27,277 nt of DNA from JBIOJB01 sp044450465 (GTDB lineage: Bacteria; Chloroflexota; Dormibacteria; Dormibacterales; Dormibacteraceae), in assembly GCA_044450465.1 (NCBI GenBank), contig JBIOJB010000031.1:1-27277 (forward strand), written 5' to 3'. Numbering within the stretch: position 1 is the stretch's first letter; each line of letters starts with the position of its first letter. The position numbers and the translations under genes were made by a program. Shown piece after piece: positions 15,719-23,035 of the stretch. Under the pieces are notes generated by a model. The model saw nothing but the letters and a program-made list of their open reading frames with translations. It made no database searches and was not told where the DNA came from.

Positions 15719-15845
15719 ACAGGCGCGGGTGAGGACAGTCGTCCTCCCCCGCGGGACCCCCTCCTCTCCAGTACATCGAGGGCAGGCGCTTGGAAAAGTG
15801 GCCTGACTGCAGCACGGCCGGAGTGAATCCGGCCGGTGCACCACG
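15719..15845. repeat. Palindromic repeat element, copy 2
   Basis: Second direct copy. The same two hairpins are at 15724-15753 and 15815-15835. The loop and stem bases of both hairpins are conserved between copies while the spacer between them has drifted, as expected of a dispersed, selected or actively copied element. Confidence 0.85.
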
Positions 15846-15861
15846 CTGGATTCGAGCGAAT

Positions 15862-15879
15862 CTGTCCTCACCCGCGCCT
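15862..15879. repeat. Inverted 18-base end of the repeat
   Basis: This is an exact reverse complement of 15588-15605 and 15721-15738 (18 of 18 bases). It closes the element as an inverted terminus and overlaps the 3' end of the glycosylase gene, whose last three codons and stop come from it. Confidence 0.85.
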
Positions 15880-16434
15880 TTTGAGAGGGCGGGAAAGGTG
15901 CGAGGAGTCGACGCAGAAACGCAGCCGTCTGGATTCCCAGACCCCGACGTTTGAGATACCGATCCTCGGAGTGGTGTAGATCCTTTCCCGAGGAGCGCCA
16001 TCGTCGACGACATAGAGGTGGGGCGGCGCGAGCGGGGCACCGTTGAGGGCGAGGTCGATCCCGAAGGCCCGGCTCAGCAGGCCGGGGCCTTCGCAGCGCC
16101 CGACCTCAGGTCCCGGTTCAAGAGCACGCACGAGAACCGCTTGCGGCTCCCCCTCCGGGCGGGTGACGAAGCACAGGCAGTGGTGCATGCCGTAGGTGAA
16201 GTAGACGTAGGCGCGGCCTGGCGGGCCGTACATGACCTGGTTGCGCGGCGTCCGCCGCCCCTTAGCCGCGTGGGACGCGAGATCCTGAGGCGCGAGGTAA
16301 GCCTCCACCTCGATCAGCCGGCCGGTGAGGCGCTTTCCACCAACCTCGCGCACGAGCACTTTGCCCAGCAGGTCGCGTGCGACCGTGACCGTGTCGCGTT
16401 CGAAAAAGTCTGCGCCGAGAACCCGATCTGACGT
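15868..16434 (-). CDS. 3-methyladenine DNA glycosylase (AAG/MPG family)
   Basis: An alkyladenine DNA glycosylase that removes methylated purines in base-excision repair. The family signature runs from ADFFERDTVTVARDLLGK through LTGRLIEVEAYLAPQDLASHA, the GPPGRAYVYFTYGMHHC core and GPGLLSRAFGIDL. The catalytic glutamate is in EVEAY. The conserved N-terminus lies upstream of the first canonical start, GTG 16359, and no ATG, GTG or TTG occurs between it and the TGA (16447-16449) that ends the GGDEF gene in the same frame. I report ACG 16434, which has GAGGG nine bases before it, as a tentative start; GTG 16359 would delete about 25 conserved residues. The last codons (AGG CGC GGG TGA) come from a repeat. 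Confidence 0.85.
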   Translation of the reverse strand, partial: TSDRVLGADFFERDTVTVARDLLGKVLVREVGGKRLTGRLIEVEAYLAPQDLASHAAKGRRTPRNQVMYGPPGRAYVYFTYGMHHCLCFVTRPEGEPQAVLVRALEPGPEVGRCEGPGLLSRAFGIDLALNGAPLAPPHLYVVDDGAPRERIYTTPRIGISNVGVWESRRLRFCVDSSHLSRPLKRRG

Positions 16435-16446
16435 GCCGGCGGACCC

Positions 16447-17874
16447 TCAGGCCCTTGCGTCGCCGACCCGCCTGCGACCGGCATGGCGGCGCCGCTTGTC
16501 GACGTAGAGAGCCTTGTCGGCAACCTGATACATCGCCTGCCAGTCCATGCCGGGTCTCCAGGCCGCGATGCCGACGCTGAACTCCACCGGCACCGGTGCC
16601 TTTGACGTGCGGATCAGCTCCTCCAGCGACTGGCGCACGCGCATGCCTACCTCTCGCGCATCGCGTTCGTCCGCTTCCGGCATCGCCACGCCGAACTCGT
16701 CGCCGCCGAGGCGCCCGCACGTGTCCGAGGCGCGGACTGCTCTCTGAAGTTCGTGGGCCAGAACGCGGATGGCCTCGTCACCGACGTGGTGTCCGTAGTT
16801 GTCGTTGATGTCTTTCAGGTTGTCGAGGTCGATCATCATCAGAGCGAGCCGCCGCTTGTGCCTTTCCGCTCCGGCCACCGCCCGATCGATAGCTCGCTCG
16901 AACTCGGGCCGGTTGGCCAGGCCCGTCAGGTAATCGGTGCGCGCCTCCTTGGTGTGCTGGCGAGCGCGGTCGAGGGCCACGGCGATCTGATCCGCCACGG
17001 CGGCGACGAACTCGAGGTCGCTTGACTCGAATGTGCGTGGAAGGCGGGTGGCCACGGTCATCGCGCCGAGCAAGACGCCCTTGGTCCGCAGCTCGGCGCG
17101 AATGGCGCTCCACTCGCCAGTGATTCGGTCGACCCTTGACTCGGCGGGCCCGGACGACACCTCCACGACTTTGACCAGCCCTGACGTGCCCGATGCGGAG
17201 AACTCCGCCTCCTCTCCCGGCTGCATCCCGATCGTCTTGGCCAGCCGGAGCTTCGCTCCATCGCGAATCCACGCCGCGCCGGCCTGAAGCGCGAGCACCT
17301 TGAGCGTCTCGCGAAGCCCGACCTCGGCGATCTCGGTCACGTCAAGGGATCGGCCCAAGGCGCTGGCTATGTGATAGAGCCCGTGAAGCTCGCTCTGCCT
17401 GGCGCGGTGCCTCACCTCGGTGTAGTCGAGGTAGCCCCGGATGAAGCTCGAGTTCAGGTGTTCGATGACATCGCCCACCCGGCTCTGGGCGAGCAGCATG
17501 ACCTCGTCCGCGTAAGGCGTGTTGGCCGCCTCCTCGCTGACCCTCGCGATGACGGAGCGGCGAAACACCGCGAGGCCTTCCATCAGCGATTCGAGCGGTA
17601 CGCCCTTTTCCGCGTATCCCCGCGAGGCTTCGCGAGCCAGGGTGTAGTACTCGTTCCAGGGCACTTTGGAATCGGGCCTCAGCGACCGGAACAGCACCTC
17701 GAGAAAAGTCACGGATGTCTTGAGCAGCTCGTCGACCGAGGGATCCCGCAGGCCCTTCAGGAGGTCTGGTTCGATGGCGCGGACGGCCTCCACGGCCACC
17801 ATGCCGCTCTCGGTCGAGTTCGCCGCGAGCCGGTCGGCGAGTTCGCTGAGCAGTTCACTGGCCCGCTGGGTCAT
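16447..17874 (-). CDS. GAF-GGDEF diguanylate cyclase with helical N-terminal domain
   Basis: 475 residues. Residues 1-160 are helical and resemble the N-terminal sensor of RsbR/PucR-type regulators. Residues 165-310 are a GAF domain (LGRSLDVTEIAEVGLRETL to FVAAVADQIAVALDRA). Residues 315-460 are a GGDEF domain with DYLTGLANR, MMIDLDNLKDINDNYGHHVGD and an intact GGDEF at 390-394. RASD at 381-384, five residues before GGDEF, is the product-inhibition I-site. It should therefore make c-di-GMP from two GTP and be feedback-inhibited. There are no membrane segments, so it is cytoplasmic, and the signal is unknown. A TATAGT -10 lies just before the ATG, so it is probably leaderless. The glycosylase gene follows in the same frame after the TGA. 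Confidence 0.93.
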   Translation of the reverse strand: MTQRASELLSELADRLAANSTESGMVAVEAVRAIEPDLLKGLRDPSVDELLKTSVTFLEVLFRSLRPDSKVPWNEYYTLAREASRGYAEKGVPLESLMEGLAVFRRSVIARVSEEAANTPYADEVMLLAQSRVGDVIEHLNSSFIRGYLDYTEVRHRARQSELHGLYHIASALGRSLDVTEIAEVGLRETLKVLALQAGAAWIRDGAKLRLAKTIGMQPGEEAEFSASGTSGLVKVVEVSSGPAESRVDRITGEWSAIRAELRTKGVLLGAMTVATRLPRTFESSDLEFVAAVADQIAVALDRARQHTKEARTDYLTGLANRPEFERAIDRAVAGAERHKRRLALMMIDLDNLKDINDNYGHHVGDEAIRVLAHELQRAVRASDTCGRLGGDEFGVAMPEADERDAREVGMRVRQSLEELIRTSKAPVPVEFSVGIAAWRPGMDWQAMYQVADKALYVDKRRRHAGRRRVGDARA

Positions 17875-17882
17875 ATCGGCGC

Positions 17883-17888
17883 ACTATA
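17883..17888 (-). promoter_or_regulatory. -10 element for the GGDEF gene
   Basis: TATAGT on the minus strand ends eight bases before the ATG, with no Shine-Dalgarno sequence between. It matches five of six consensus bases. No clear -35. Confidence 0.45.
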
Positions 17889-17947
17889 GAGTGACGCAGG
17901 CGGCTTCGCTCCCATGCGCGGCATGCTAATCAAAGATGTAAGAGGCA

Positions 17948-19027
17948 ATGATGGCTACAGTCACCAAAGGATCGCTTGACAAGCTCGAGGAGCTCCTGGG
18001 CGAGGACGCCCGAGACCTCCTGGAGCACCGGTGTCAGACCGTTCCGAAAGAGCAGCTGCACCTTCCGGGGCCCGACATAGTCGACCGGGTCTGGAAGGAC
18101 AGCGACCGGCCGATCCGCGTGCTGGCCAGCCTGGAAAGGCTCCTGAGCCACGGCCGGCTCACAGGCACCGGATATCTCTCGATCTTGCCCGTGGATCAGG
18201 GCATCGAGCACACGGCTGGAGCGTCGTTCGCGCCGAACCCGATCTACTTCGACGGAGGCAAGATCGTCGAGCTCGCGATCGAGGGCGGGTGCAACGCGGT
18301 GGCTTCGACGTTCGGGGTGCTCGGCTCGGTGGCGCGGCGCTACGCCCACCGCATCCCCTTCATCTGCAAGATCAATCACAACGAGCTGCTCACCTACCCG
18401 ACCCATTACGACCAGATCTTGTTCGGCACCGTGCGGGAGGCGTGGGAGATGGGCGCCGCCGCGATCGGGGCCACCATCTACTTCGGTTCGGCCGAGTCGG
18501 ACAGGCAGCTCAGGGAGGTTGCCATCGCATTCCACGAGGCGCACACCCTTGGAATGGCGACTGTGTTGTGGTGCTACGTCCGGAACCCCGCATTCAAGAA
18601 GGACGGGGTCAACTACGAGACAGCGGCCGACCTCACCGGTCAGGCCAACCACCTTGGAGTGACGATCGAGGCGGACATCATCAAGCAGAAGCTGCCCGAC
18701 ACCAACCGCGGCTTCGAGGTGCTGAACTTCGGCAAGACCTCTCCCGCCGTCTACGACAAGCTGTCGACCGACCACCCGATCGATCTCTGCCGTTATCAAG
18801 TGATCAACAACTACATGGGCCGGGCCGGTCTGATCAACTCCGGGGGTGAGTCGAAGGGCGCTTCCGACCTCAAGGATGCTGTCCGCACAGCCGTGATCAA
18901 CAAGCGGGCAGGCGGGATGGGTTTGATCAGTGGTCGCAAGTCCTTCCAGCGACCGATGAAGGAGGGCGTCGAGTTGCTACACGCCATTCAAGACGTGTAC
19001 CTCAACTCGGCCGTGACGATCGCCTGA
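17948..19027 (+). CDS. Class I fructose-bisphosphate aldolase, DhnA/FbaB (archaeal) type
   Basis: 359 residues. The enzyme splits or joins fructose 1,6-bisphosphate through a Schiff base, in glycolysis and gluconeogenesis. PVDQGIEH (81-88) is the family's N-terminal active-site motif, CKINHNELL (140-148) and TVLWCYVR lie on barrel strands, and ADIIKQK (242-248) carries the lysine (about K246) expected to form the Schiff base. The ISGRKSFQRP stretch near the end binds phosphate. An AGAGG precedes ATG 17948. It is the first gene of a tightly packed plus-strand run reaching 21127 and starts 73 bases from the divergent GGDEF gene. I did not find a convincing promoter pair in that gap. Confidence 0.94.
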   Translation: MMATVTKGSLDKLEELLGEDARDLLEHRCQTVPKEQLHLPGPDIVDRVWKDSDRPIRVLASLERLLSHGRLTGTGYLSILPVDQGIEHTAGASFAPNPIYFDGGKIVELAIEGGCNAVASTFGVLGSVARRYAHRIPFICKINHNELLTYPTHYDQILFGTVREAWEMGAAAIGATIYFGSAESDRQLREVAIAFHEAHTLGMATVLWCYVRNPAFKKDGVNYETAADLTGQANHLGVTIEADIIKQKLPDTNRGFEVLNFGKTSPAVYDKLSTDHPIDLCRYQVINNYMGRAGLINSGGESKGASDLKDAVRTAVINKRAGGMGLISGRKSFQRPMKEGVELLHAIQDVYLNSAVTIA

Positions 19028-19713
19028 GGCTCGCCTTCCTCGGCAGCGGATCGGCTTTCTCCACCGAGCGTTACAACGGAGCGGTAGCGGTCAACGACCG
19101 CATCCTGCTCGACGGCGGCGCACCCTTGCTGCCGCACCTCCATCGGGTGGGCATCGATCCCGGCGGCGTCGACGTCGTGTTTCTCACGCACTTTCACGGG
19201 GACCACACGCTCGGGCTCCCCACCTTCGTGCTCCACCGGGTGTTCGTGAATCACCGGCGCCTCACCTTCATCGGCCCGAGCGGCCTCGAGGAACGCCTCG
19301 AAAGCCTGTGGCAGGCGGCGTGGGGCCCCGACTGGAATCGGGTGATGCGCCCGCAGTTCAAGGTCACGTACAAGACGGCCCGGCCGTCAGGTGTCGTCGC
19401 CGGCATCAAGTACGAGTCGGTGCGGTTGGATCACGGCACGAGCGGGTCCACCGGATACCGGCTTCACATCGACGGCAAGGTCCTGGCCTACTCGGGCGAT
19501 ACCGAGGCGACTCCGCCCCTCGACAAGCTCTTGAAGGGCGCCGACGTCGCCATCGTCGAGGCGACAGGCCCGGGCGACGTATTCAGCCACATGAGCTGGG
19601 AAGCCGCCGCGGCGCTGAAGAAGCGATACCCCACGACCAGGTTCTTCTTCAACCACGTGTACGCGGGCACGGTCCCCGGAGCGGTGAGGGACCTGCAGGT
19701 GATCGAGGTATGA
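19024..19713 (+). CDS. MBL-fold metallo-hydrolase (RNase Z-like)
   Basis: 229 residues if translation starts at CTG 19024. The metal motif THFHGDH (55-61) is complete, and later motifs YSGDTE, VEATG and NHVYAG carry the remaining ligand regions in RNase Z/BN-like order. The first canonical start, TTG 19126, would delete LAFLGSGSAFSTERYNG, the conserved first strand of the fold. Reading back, the open frame reaches CTG 19024, which overlaps the aldolase stop (CTGA) and gives LRLAFLGSGSAF, the usual family beginning. Its natural substrate is unknown; tRNA processing is only one possibility. It is coupled to the aldolase before and the membrane protein after. Confidence 0.87.
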   Translation: MRLAFLGSGSAFSTERYNGAVAVNDRILLDGGAPLLPHLHRVGIDPGGVDVVFLTHFHGDHTLGLPTFVLHRVFVNHRRLTFIGPSGLEERLESLWQAAWGPDWNRVMRPQFKVTYKTARPSGVVAGIKYESVRLDHGTSGSTGYRLHIDGKVLAYSGDTEATPPLDKLLKGADVAIVEATGPGDVFSHMSWEAAAALKKRYPTTRFFFNHVYAGTVPGAVRDLQVIEV

Positions 19714-19943
19714 CTCCCAGGGTCACGGTCCCGGCGCTGATCGGAGCCGCCGCCGGCGGGGTGGCGGGTGCCGCCGTCTTTGGCGGCTTTTTCGCACTGG
19801 GCCTTGTGCTCGCAAGCCGCGTCGCCAATCCGATCCCAGTGATCGTGCTGGGCATCGCCGGCGCTTACATCGCCTGGCTTCTCGGAGTGATCGTCTTCAG
19901 CGCCGTGCGTGGCGGCAACGTCGAGCAGGACGAACGCGGCTGA
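19710..19943 (+). CDS. Small membrane protein with two helices, unknown function
   Basis: 77 residues with two hydrophobic segments at about 6-34 (ALIGAAAGGVAGAAVFGGFFALGL) and 42-64 (IPVIVLGIAGAYIAWLLGVIVF) and a charged tail ending NVEQDERG. The ATG overlaps the stop of the MBL gene (ATGA). No family is recognised. Its place in the aldolase operon and its normal codon bias make it likely to be real. Confidence 0.72.
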   Translation: MTPRVTVPALIGAAAGGVAGAAVFGGFFALGLVLASRVANPIPVIVLGIAGAYIAWLLGVIVFSAVRGGNVEQDERG

Positions 19944-19969
19944 GCTCGGACGCCCCGTCGTCGCGGCCG

Positions 19970-20356
19970 TTGCTCGACAAGCTCGGCGTCAAGCCGGGCG
20001 CCAAGGTGGCGATGGTCGACCTTGACGAGCCCGTTTTCTCGAAGCTGCTGCGAGGCCGCACCGCCGACATCGTTCGCGGGAAGCCAGGCGCGCCGTGCGA
20101 CCTCGTATTCATGGGGGCGGCGCGGCTCGAGGATCTCGAGCGTCTCAAAGAGGTCAAGACCTGGATTGAACCCAACGGCGCCATCTGGGTGATCCGCCGA
20201 AAGGGACCCGGGAGTCCCCTACGCGACACCGACCTCATCGACGCAGGCCTCGCGGCGGGCCTGGTCGACAACAAGATCGCAAGCTTTTCCGAAACCCAGG
20301 GAGCGATGCGCTTCGTGTTCCGGCTGCGTGATAGGGCGGCCCTTACTCATCCATGA
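19970..20356 (+). CDS. DUF3052-like protein
   Basis: 128 residues. LLDKLGVKPGAKVAMVDL, CDLVFMGAARLEDLERL and the ending WVIRRKGPGSPLRDTDLI ... SFSETQGAMRFVFRLRDR fit the DUF3052 pattern found in Actinobacteria and relatives. The fold resembles a small Rossmann-like domain and no activity is known. TTG 19970 is the first canonical start. An in-frame CTG at 19940-19942 overlaps the preceding stop (CTGA) and would add ten residues (SSDAPSSRP). The stop overlaps the next ATG (ATGA). Confidence 0.8.
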   Translation: MLDKLGVKPGAKVAMVDLDEPVFSKLLRGRTADIVRGKPGAPCDLVFMGAARLEDLERLKEVKTWIEPNGAIWVIRRKGPGSPLRDTDLIDAGLAAGLVDNKIASFSETQGAMRFVFRLRDRAALTHP

Positions 20357-20832
20357 CCGTGCGGATTCGATTCGCGGATCCGACTGACGTGCCGACCATC
20401 GCCGAGCTCATTCGCGCATTGTCGAGATTCGAGAAGCTCGAGCACGTGGTCACGATGACCGAGAGCCTTCTCACCAATGCGCTTTTCGGACCTCATCCCT
20501 ATGCCGAGACCCTCATCGCGGAAGACGGCAGCGAACCCGTCGGCTTCGCGCTGTTCTTCCACACCTTTTCTACCTTTCTCGCTCTTCCGGGCATCTACCT
20601 CGAGGATCTCTTCGTCATTCCGGAGCACCGCGGTCGGGGCGTGGGTCGGGCCCTGCTCGAGCACCTGGCGGGGATCGCCGTAGAGCGGGGCTGCGGCCGC
20701 CTCGAGTGGTCCGTCCTGAACTGGAACGCCGAAGCGATCGGCTTTTACGAACGGCTTGGGGCCCGTCCGAACTCGGAATGGACAGTTTACCGGCTGGCCG
20801 GCGAGCCGCTTCTCACCCTTGCCCGACAATAG
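20353..20832 (+). CDS. GNAT-family N-acetyltransferase
   Basis: 159 residues. The acetyl-CoA loop RGRGVG is at 93-98 after IYLEDLFVIPEHR, and NWNAEAIGFYERLGA near 127-141 is the signature of the diamine/spermidine-acetyltransferase-like branch. It therefore probably acetylates a primary amine, but the substrate is not shown. ATG 20353 overlaps the DUF3052 stop. The next gene begins four bases after its TAG. Confidence 0.9.
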   Translation: MTVRIRFADPTDVPTIAELIRALSRFEKLEHVVTMTESLLTNALFGPHPYAETLIAEDGSEPVGFALFFHTFSTFLALPGIYLEDLFVIPEHRGRGVGRALLEHLAGIAVERGCGRLEWSVLNWNAEAIGFYERLGARPNSEWTVYRLAGEPLLTLARQ

Positions 20833-20836
20833 AGGT

Positions 20837-21127
20837 ATGGACGTGCTCAAGCCGAAGGAGCTCGACACGCACCCAGGCGAAGCAATCCTCGACTGGGCGC
20901 ACGGCCAGCTCACGATCGCCCGGTCCATCCTCGACAACCCTGGCGGCGGGCTGCTGTTCGCGACGCAGACGATCGGCCAGGTCAAGTCAGGCCTCCGTGA
21001 GCGGGACCCGGTCCGCTGGGAGGGTATTGCCGGGCTGCTCGATCAGGCCGAGGACGCCGCGGTCCGCCGGGAATTCGGGCGGGCACGCGGCCTGCTGGAC
21101 CAAGCGATCACCGCCCTCCGCGGCTAG
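20837..21127 (+). CDS. Small hypothetical protein
   Basis: 96 residues, helical and soluble, without a domain I recognise. The LDWAHGQLTIARSILDN and GLLDQAITALR stretches suggest a helical bundle. ATG 20837 has AGAGG immediately upstream, only one base away. It ends the run of genes that begins with aldolase, and its stop overlaps by four bases the stop of the convergent LLM gene (TAG at 21125-21127 against 21124-21126). Confidence 0.65.
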   Translation: MDVLKPKELDTHPGEAILDWAHGQLTIARSILDNPGGGLLFATQTIGQVKSGLRERDPVRWEGIAGLLDQAEDAAVRREFGRARGLLDQAITALRG

Positions 21128-22083
21128 CTGCCTGACGGCGCTCCCATGGCGGCCTCGAGCGTCGCCTCGAACCCGGCCGCGGCCGGATGACCCCCGAAGG
21201 GCCCGATGCCGGGGAGTGTCACGCCTGCCTCCCGGTAGCGAGCGATCGCCTCGCGCACCTTTTGCTCATCGCCAATCCCGGCCAGGCTGTCGAGCATGGC
21301 TTCGCTGATCCGCCCCTCTTCGAGCTCATCCTTGAACCCGCTCGCGTCCATCATCTTTCGGTAGTACGGAAGCCCTGCGTAGCGCGCCACGGTCTGGCGA
21401 AACACATCAAGCGCCGCAGGGCGATCCGAGGTGAGGCACGCAGGGACCGCCGCGACGATCTCAAACCCTTCCAACGGCTTGCCGGCAATCTGCCTCCCGG
21501 CTGTGACGCGAGGCACCACCTGCTCCCTTATGTAGGCGGGCGAGCACATCCACAACACCACGCCGTCCGCCACCTCGCCCGCCAGCTCGAGCATGCGGGG
21601 ATTGAGCGCCGACAGCAGGATGGGAAGACCGGCTCGGCGCGGCGCCGAGTAGGCCCATCGCGCCGTGAACTGTTCACCCTCGATGCTGCTCGCGCCATCG
21701 CGGAGGCCGGTGCGAACTATGTCCACATACTCCCGCATCGCCTGCACGGGGTTCTCCAGCCGGAGGCCCCACATTCCTTCGACCGTGACCTTGTGACTGA
21801 TGCCGATGCCGAGGATGAAGCGCCCGGCCGAGAGCTCGTCCAGCGTCGCCGCCATCTGCGCCATCGCCGTGGGGTGCCTCGTGTAGATCGGCAGCACGCC
21901 TGTGCCGAGCTTCACCCGACTCGTGGCTTTTGCGTATGCGGCGAGAACAAGCGACGCATCTCGGGCGTCGGGCAGCTGGGTCACCCAGACCGACTCAAAG
22001 CCCAGCCTTTCCGCCGCCACGGCGCGAGCCACCGACTCGTCCAGCGTTCGGACGGCGGGGTTGAAAGCGGCAAGGCGGGTCAC
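21124..22083 (-). CDS. LLM-class (F420-dependent type) oxidoreductase
   Basis: 319 residues with a luciferase-like TIM barrel. AERLGFESVWVTQ, the VKLGTGVLPIYTRHPTAMAQ strand, ELSAGRFILGIGISHK and LSALNPRMLELAGEVADGVVLW are all characteristic of LLM flavin or F420 oxidoreductases. The form with GIGPFGGHP near the end and HPTAMAQMA is usual in the F420-dependent set, but no cofactor can be proved. GTG 22083 is preferred to the longer frame (up to 22278), which runs into uppP and looks unrelated. A TATATT -10 lies nine bases ahead, so the gene is probably leaderless. It is divergent from uppP. Confidence 0.9.
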   Translation of the reverse strand: MTRLAAFNPAVRTLDESVARAVAAERLGFESVWVTQLPDARDASLVLAAYAKATSRVKLGTGVLPIYTRHPTAMAQMAATLDELSAGRFILGIGISHKVTVEGMWGLRLENPVQAMREYVDIVRTGLRDGASSIEGEQFTARWAYSAPRRAGLPILLSALNPRMLELAGEVADGVVLWMCSPAYIREQVVPRVTAGRQIAGKPLEGFEIVAAVPACLTSDRPAALDVFRQTVARYAGLPYYRKMMDASGFKDELEEGRISEAMLDSLAGIGDEQKVREAIARYREAGVTLPGIGPFGGHPAAAGFEATLEAAMGAPSGS

Positions 22084-22092
22084 TGCTTCAGC

Positions 22093-22098
22093 AATATA
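22093..22098 (-). promoter_or_regulatory. -10 element for the LLM oxidoreductase gene
   Basis: TATATT on the minus strand ends nine bases before GTG 22083, with no Shine-Dalgarno sequence. It supports that start over the upstream ones. No -35 at a suitable distance. Confidence 0.45.
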
Positions 22099-22162
22099 TC
22101 GGTGTGAGGCAACTGGCCGGGTGCAAGCCTGAGCCCAAATCGCCACATCGAGGCCGGCGCCC

Positions 22163-23035
22163 GTGTCCCTAGTCCAGACGCTTTTCATGGGTCTGCTGCA
22201 AGGGGCCAGCGAGCTGTTCCCGGTGTCGTCGCTCGGCCACGCCGTGCTGATACCCAGCCTCTTGCGATGGAGCTTCAAGCAGTCGGACCCTTCGTTCGTC
22301 CCTTTCCTGGTCCTGCTTCACCTGGGCACGGCCACCGCGCTCCTGATCCTGTACCGGTCCGAATGGGTCGCTATCGTCCGCGGGTTCTTTGCCGCCGCGA
22401 TCCGCGGTCAGATCAAGACGGACACCGAGCGCCTCTCGATGCTGCTTCTCGTGGGAACGATCCCCGCCGGTGTCCTCGGCGTCTTTCTCGAGAATCGGAT
22501 CAAGAGCCTTTTTGTCAGCCCGTACGAGGCAGCTTCGTTCCTGGTCGTCAACGGCGTTCTCATGCTCGGGTTCGAGGTGGCTCGGCGGCGCGCCGAACGC
22601 CGCACCGAGTCGCGCGAATCTCCTGAATCGAGCCGGGAGGAGAGTTTCGCCAATGCCGAGCGCATCAGCTTCCGCGCCGCGGCGGTGGTCGGTGCCTGCC
22701 AGGCGCTGGCGTTCATCCCAGGCATCTCTCGGTCCGGGGTCACGATCGGTGGCGGCCTGCTGGCCGGCCTCCAGCACAAAGAGGCGGCCCGCTTCTCCTT
22801 CCTCCTCGCCACTCCGGTGATCCTGGCCGCCGGGCTGCTCGAGGTGCCGCAGCTCGTGGGGAGCGGGGTGCCGATCGGCCAGTACCTGGCCGGCGCGGTG
22901 CTGGCGGGCGTCGCCGCCTACGCCAGCGCACGGTTTCTCCTGCGCTATTTCCGATCGGGACGCCTCGACCCATACGGCTGGTACTGCATCGCGGCCGGGC
23001 TTGTAAGCCTGGCTTTGCTACGCTTGGGCGTGTAG
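22163..23035 (+). CDS. uppP: Undecaprenyl-diphosphatase
   Basis: A 290-residue integral membrane protein with about eight hydrophobic stretches. It recycles the undecaprenyl carrier for cell-wall synthesis by removing a phosphate. Motif 1 is GASELFPVSSLGH (14-26), motif 2 is PGISRSG (186-192). The usual EGxTEFLPVSSTGH is changed: the first glutamate is glutamine (Q13), and LG replaces TG. A charged insertion (RRRAERRTESRESPESSREE, about 141-160) is likely a cytoplasmic loop. The GTG start has no obvious Shine-Dalgarno sequence. The small membrane gene starts directly after its TAG. Confidence 0.93.
   Translation: MSLVQTLFMGLLQGASELFPVSSLGHAVLIPSLLRWSFKQSDPSFVPFLVLLHLGTATALLILYRSEWVAIVRGFFAAAIRGQIKTDTERLSMLLLVGTIPAGVLGVFLENRIKSLFVSPYEAASFLVVNGVLMLGFEVARRRAERRTESRESPESSREESFANAERISFRAAAVVGACQALAFIPGISRSGVTIGGGLLAGLQHKEAARFSFLLATPVILAAGLLEVPQLVGSGVPIGQYLAGAVLAGVAAYASARFLLRYFRSGRLDPYGWYCIAAGLVSLALLRLGV

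Noticed and set aside
15354..16040. Long minus-strand frame with repeated PAGFTPA-type peptides.
   Set aside because: It only translates the two DNA repeat copies and the antisense of the cupin gene; the repetition is explained by the non-coding palindromic element.
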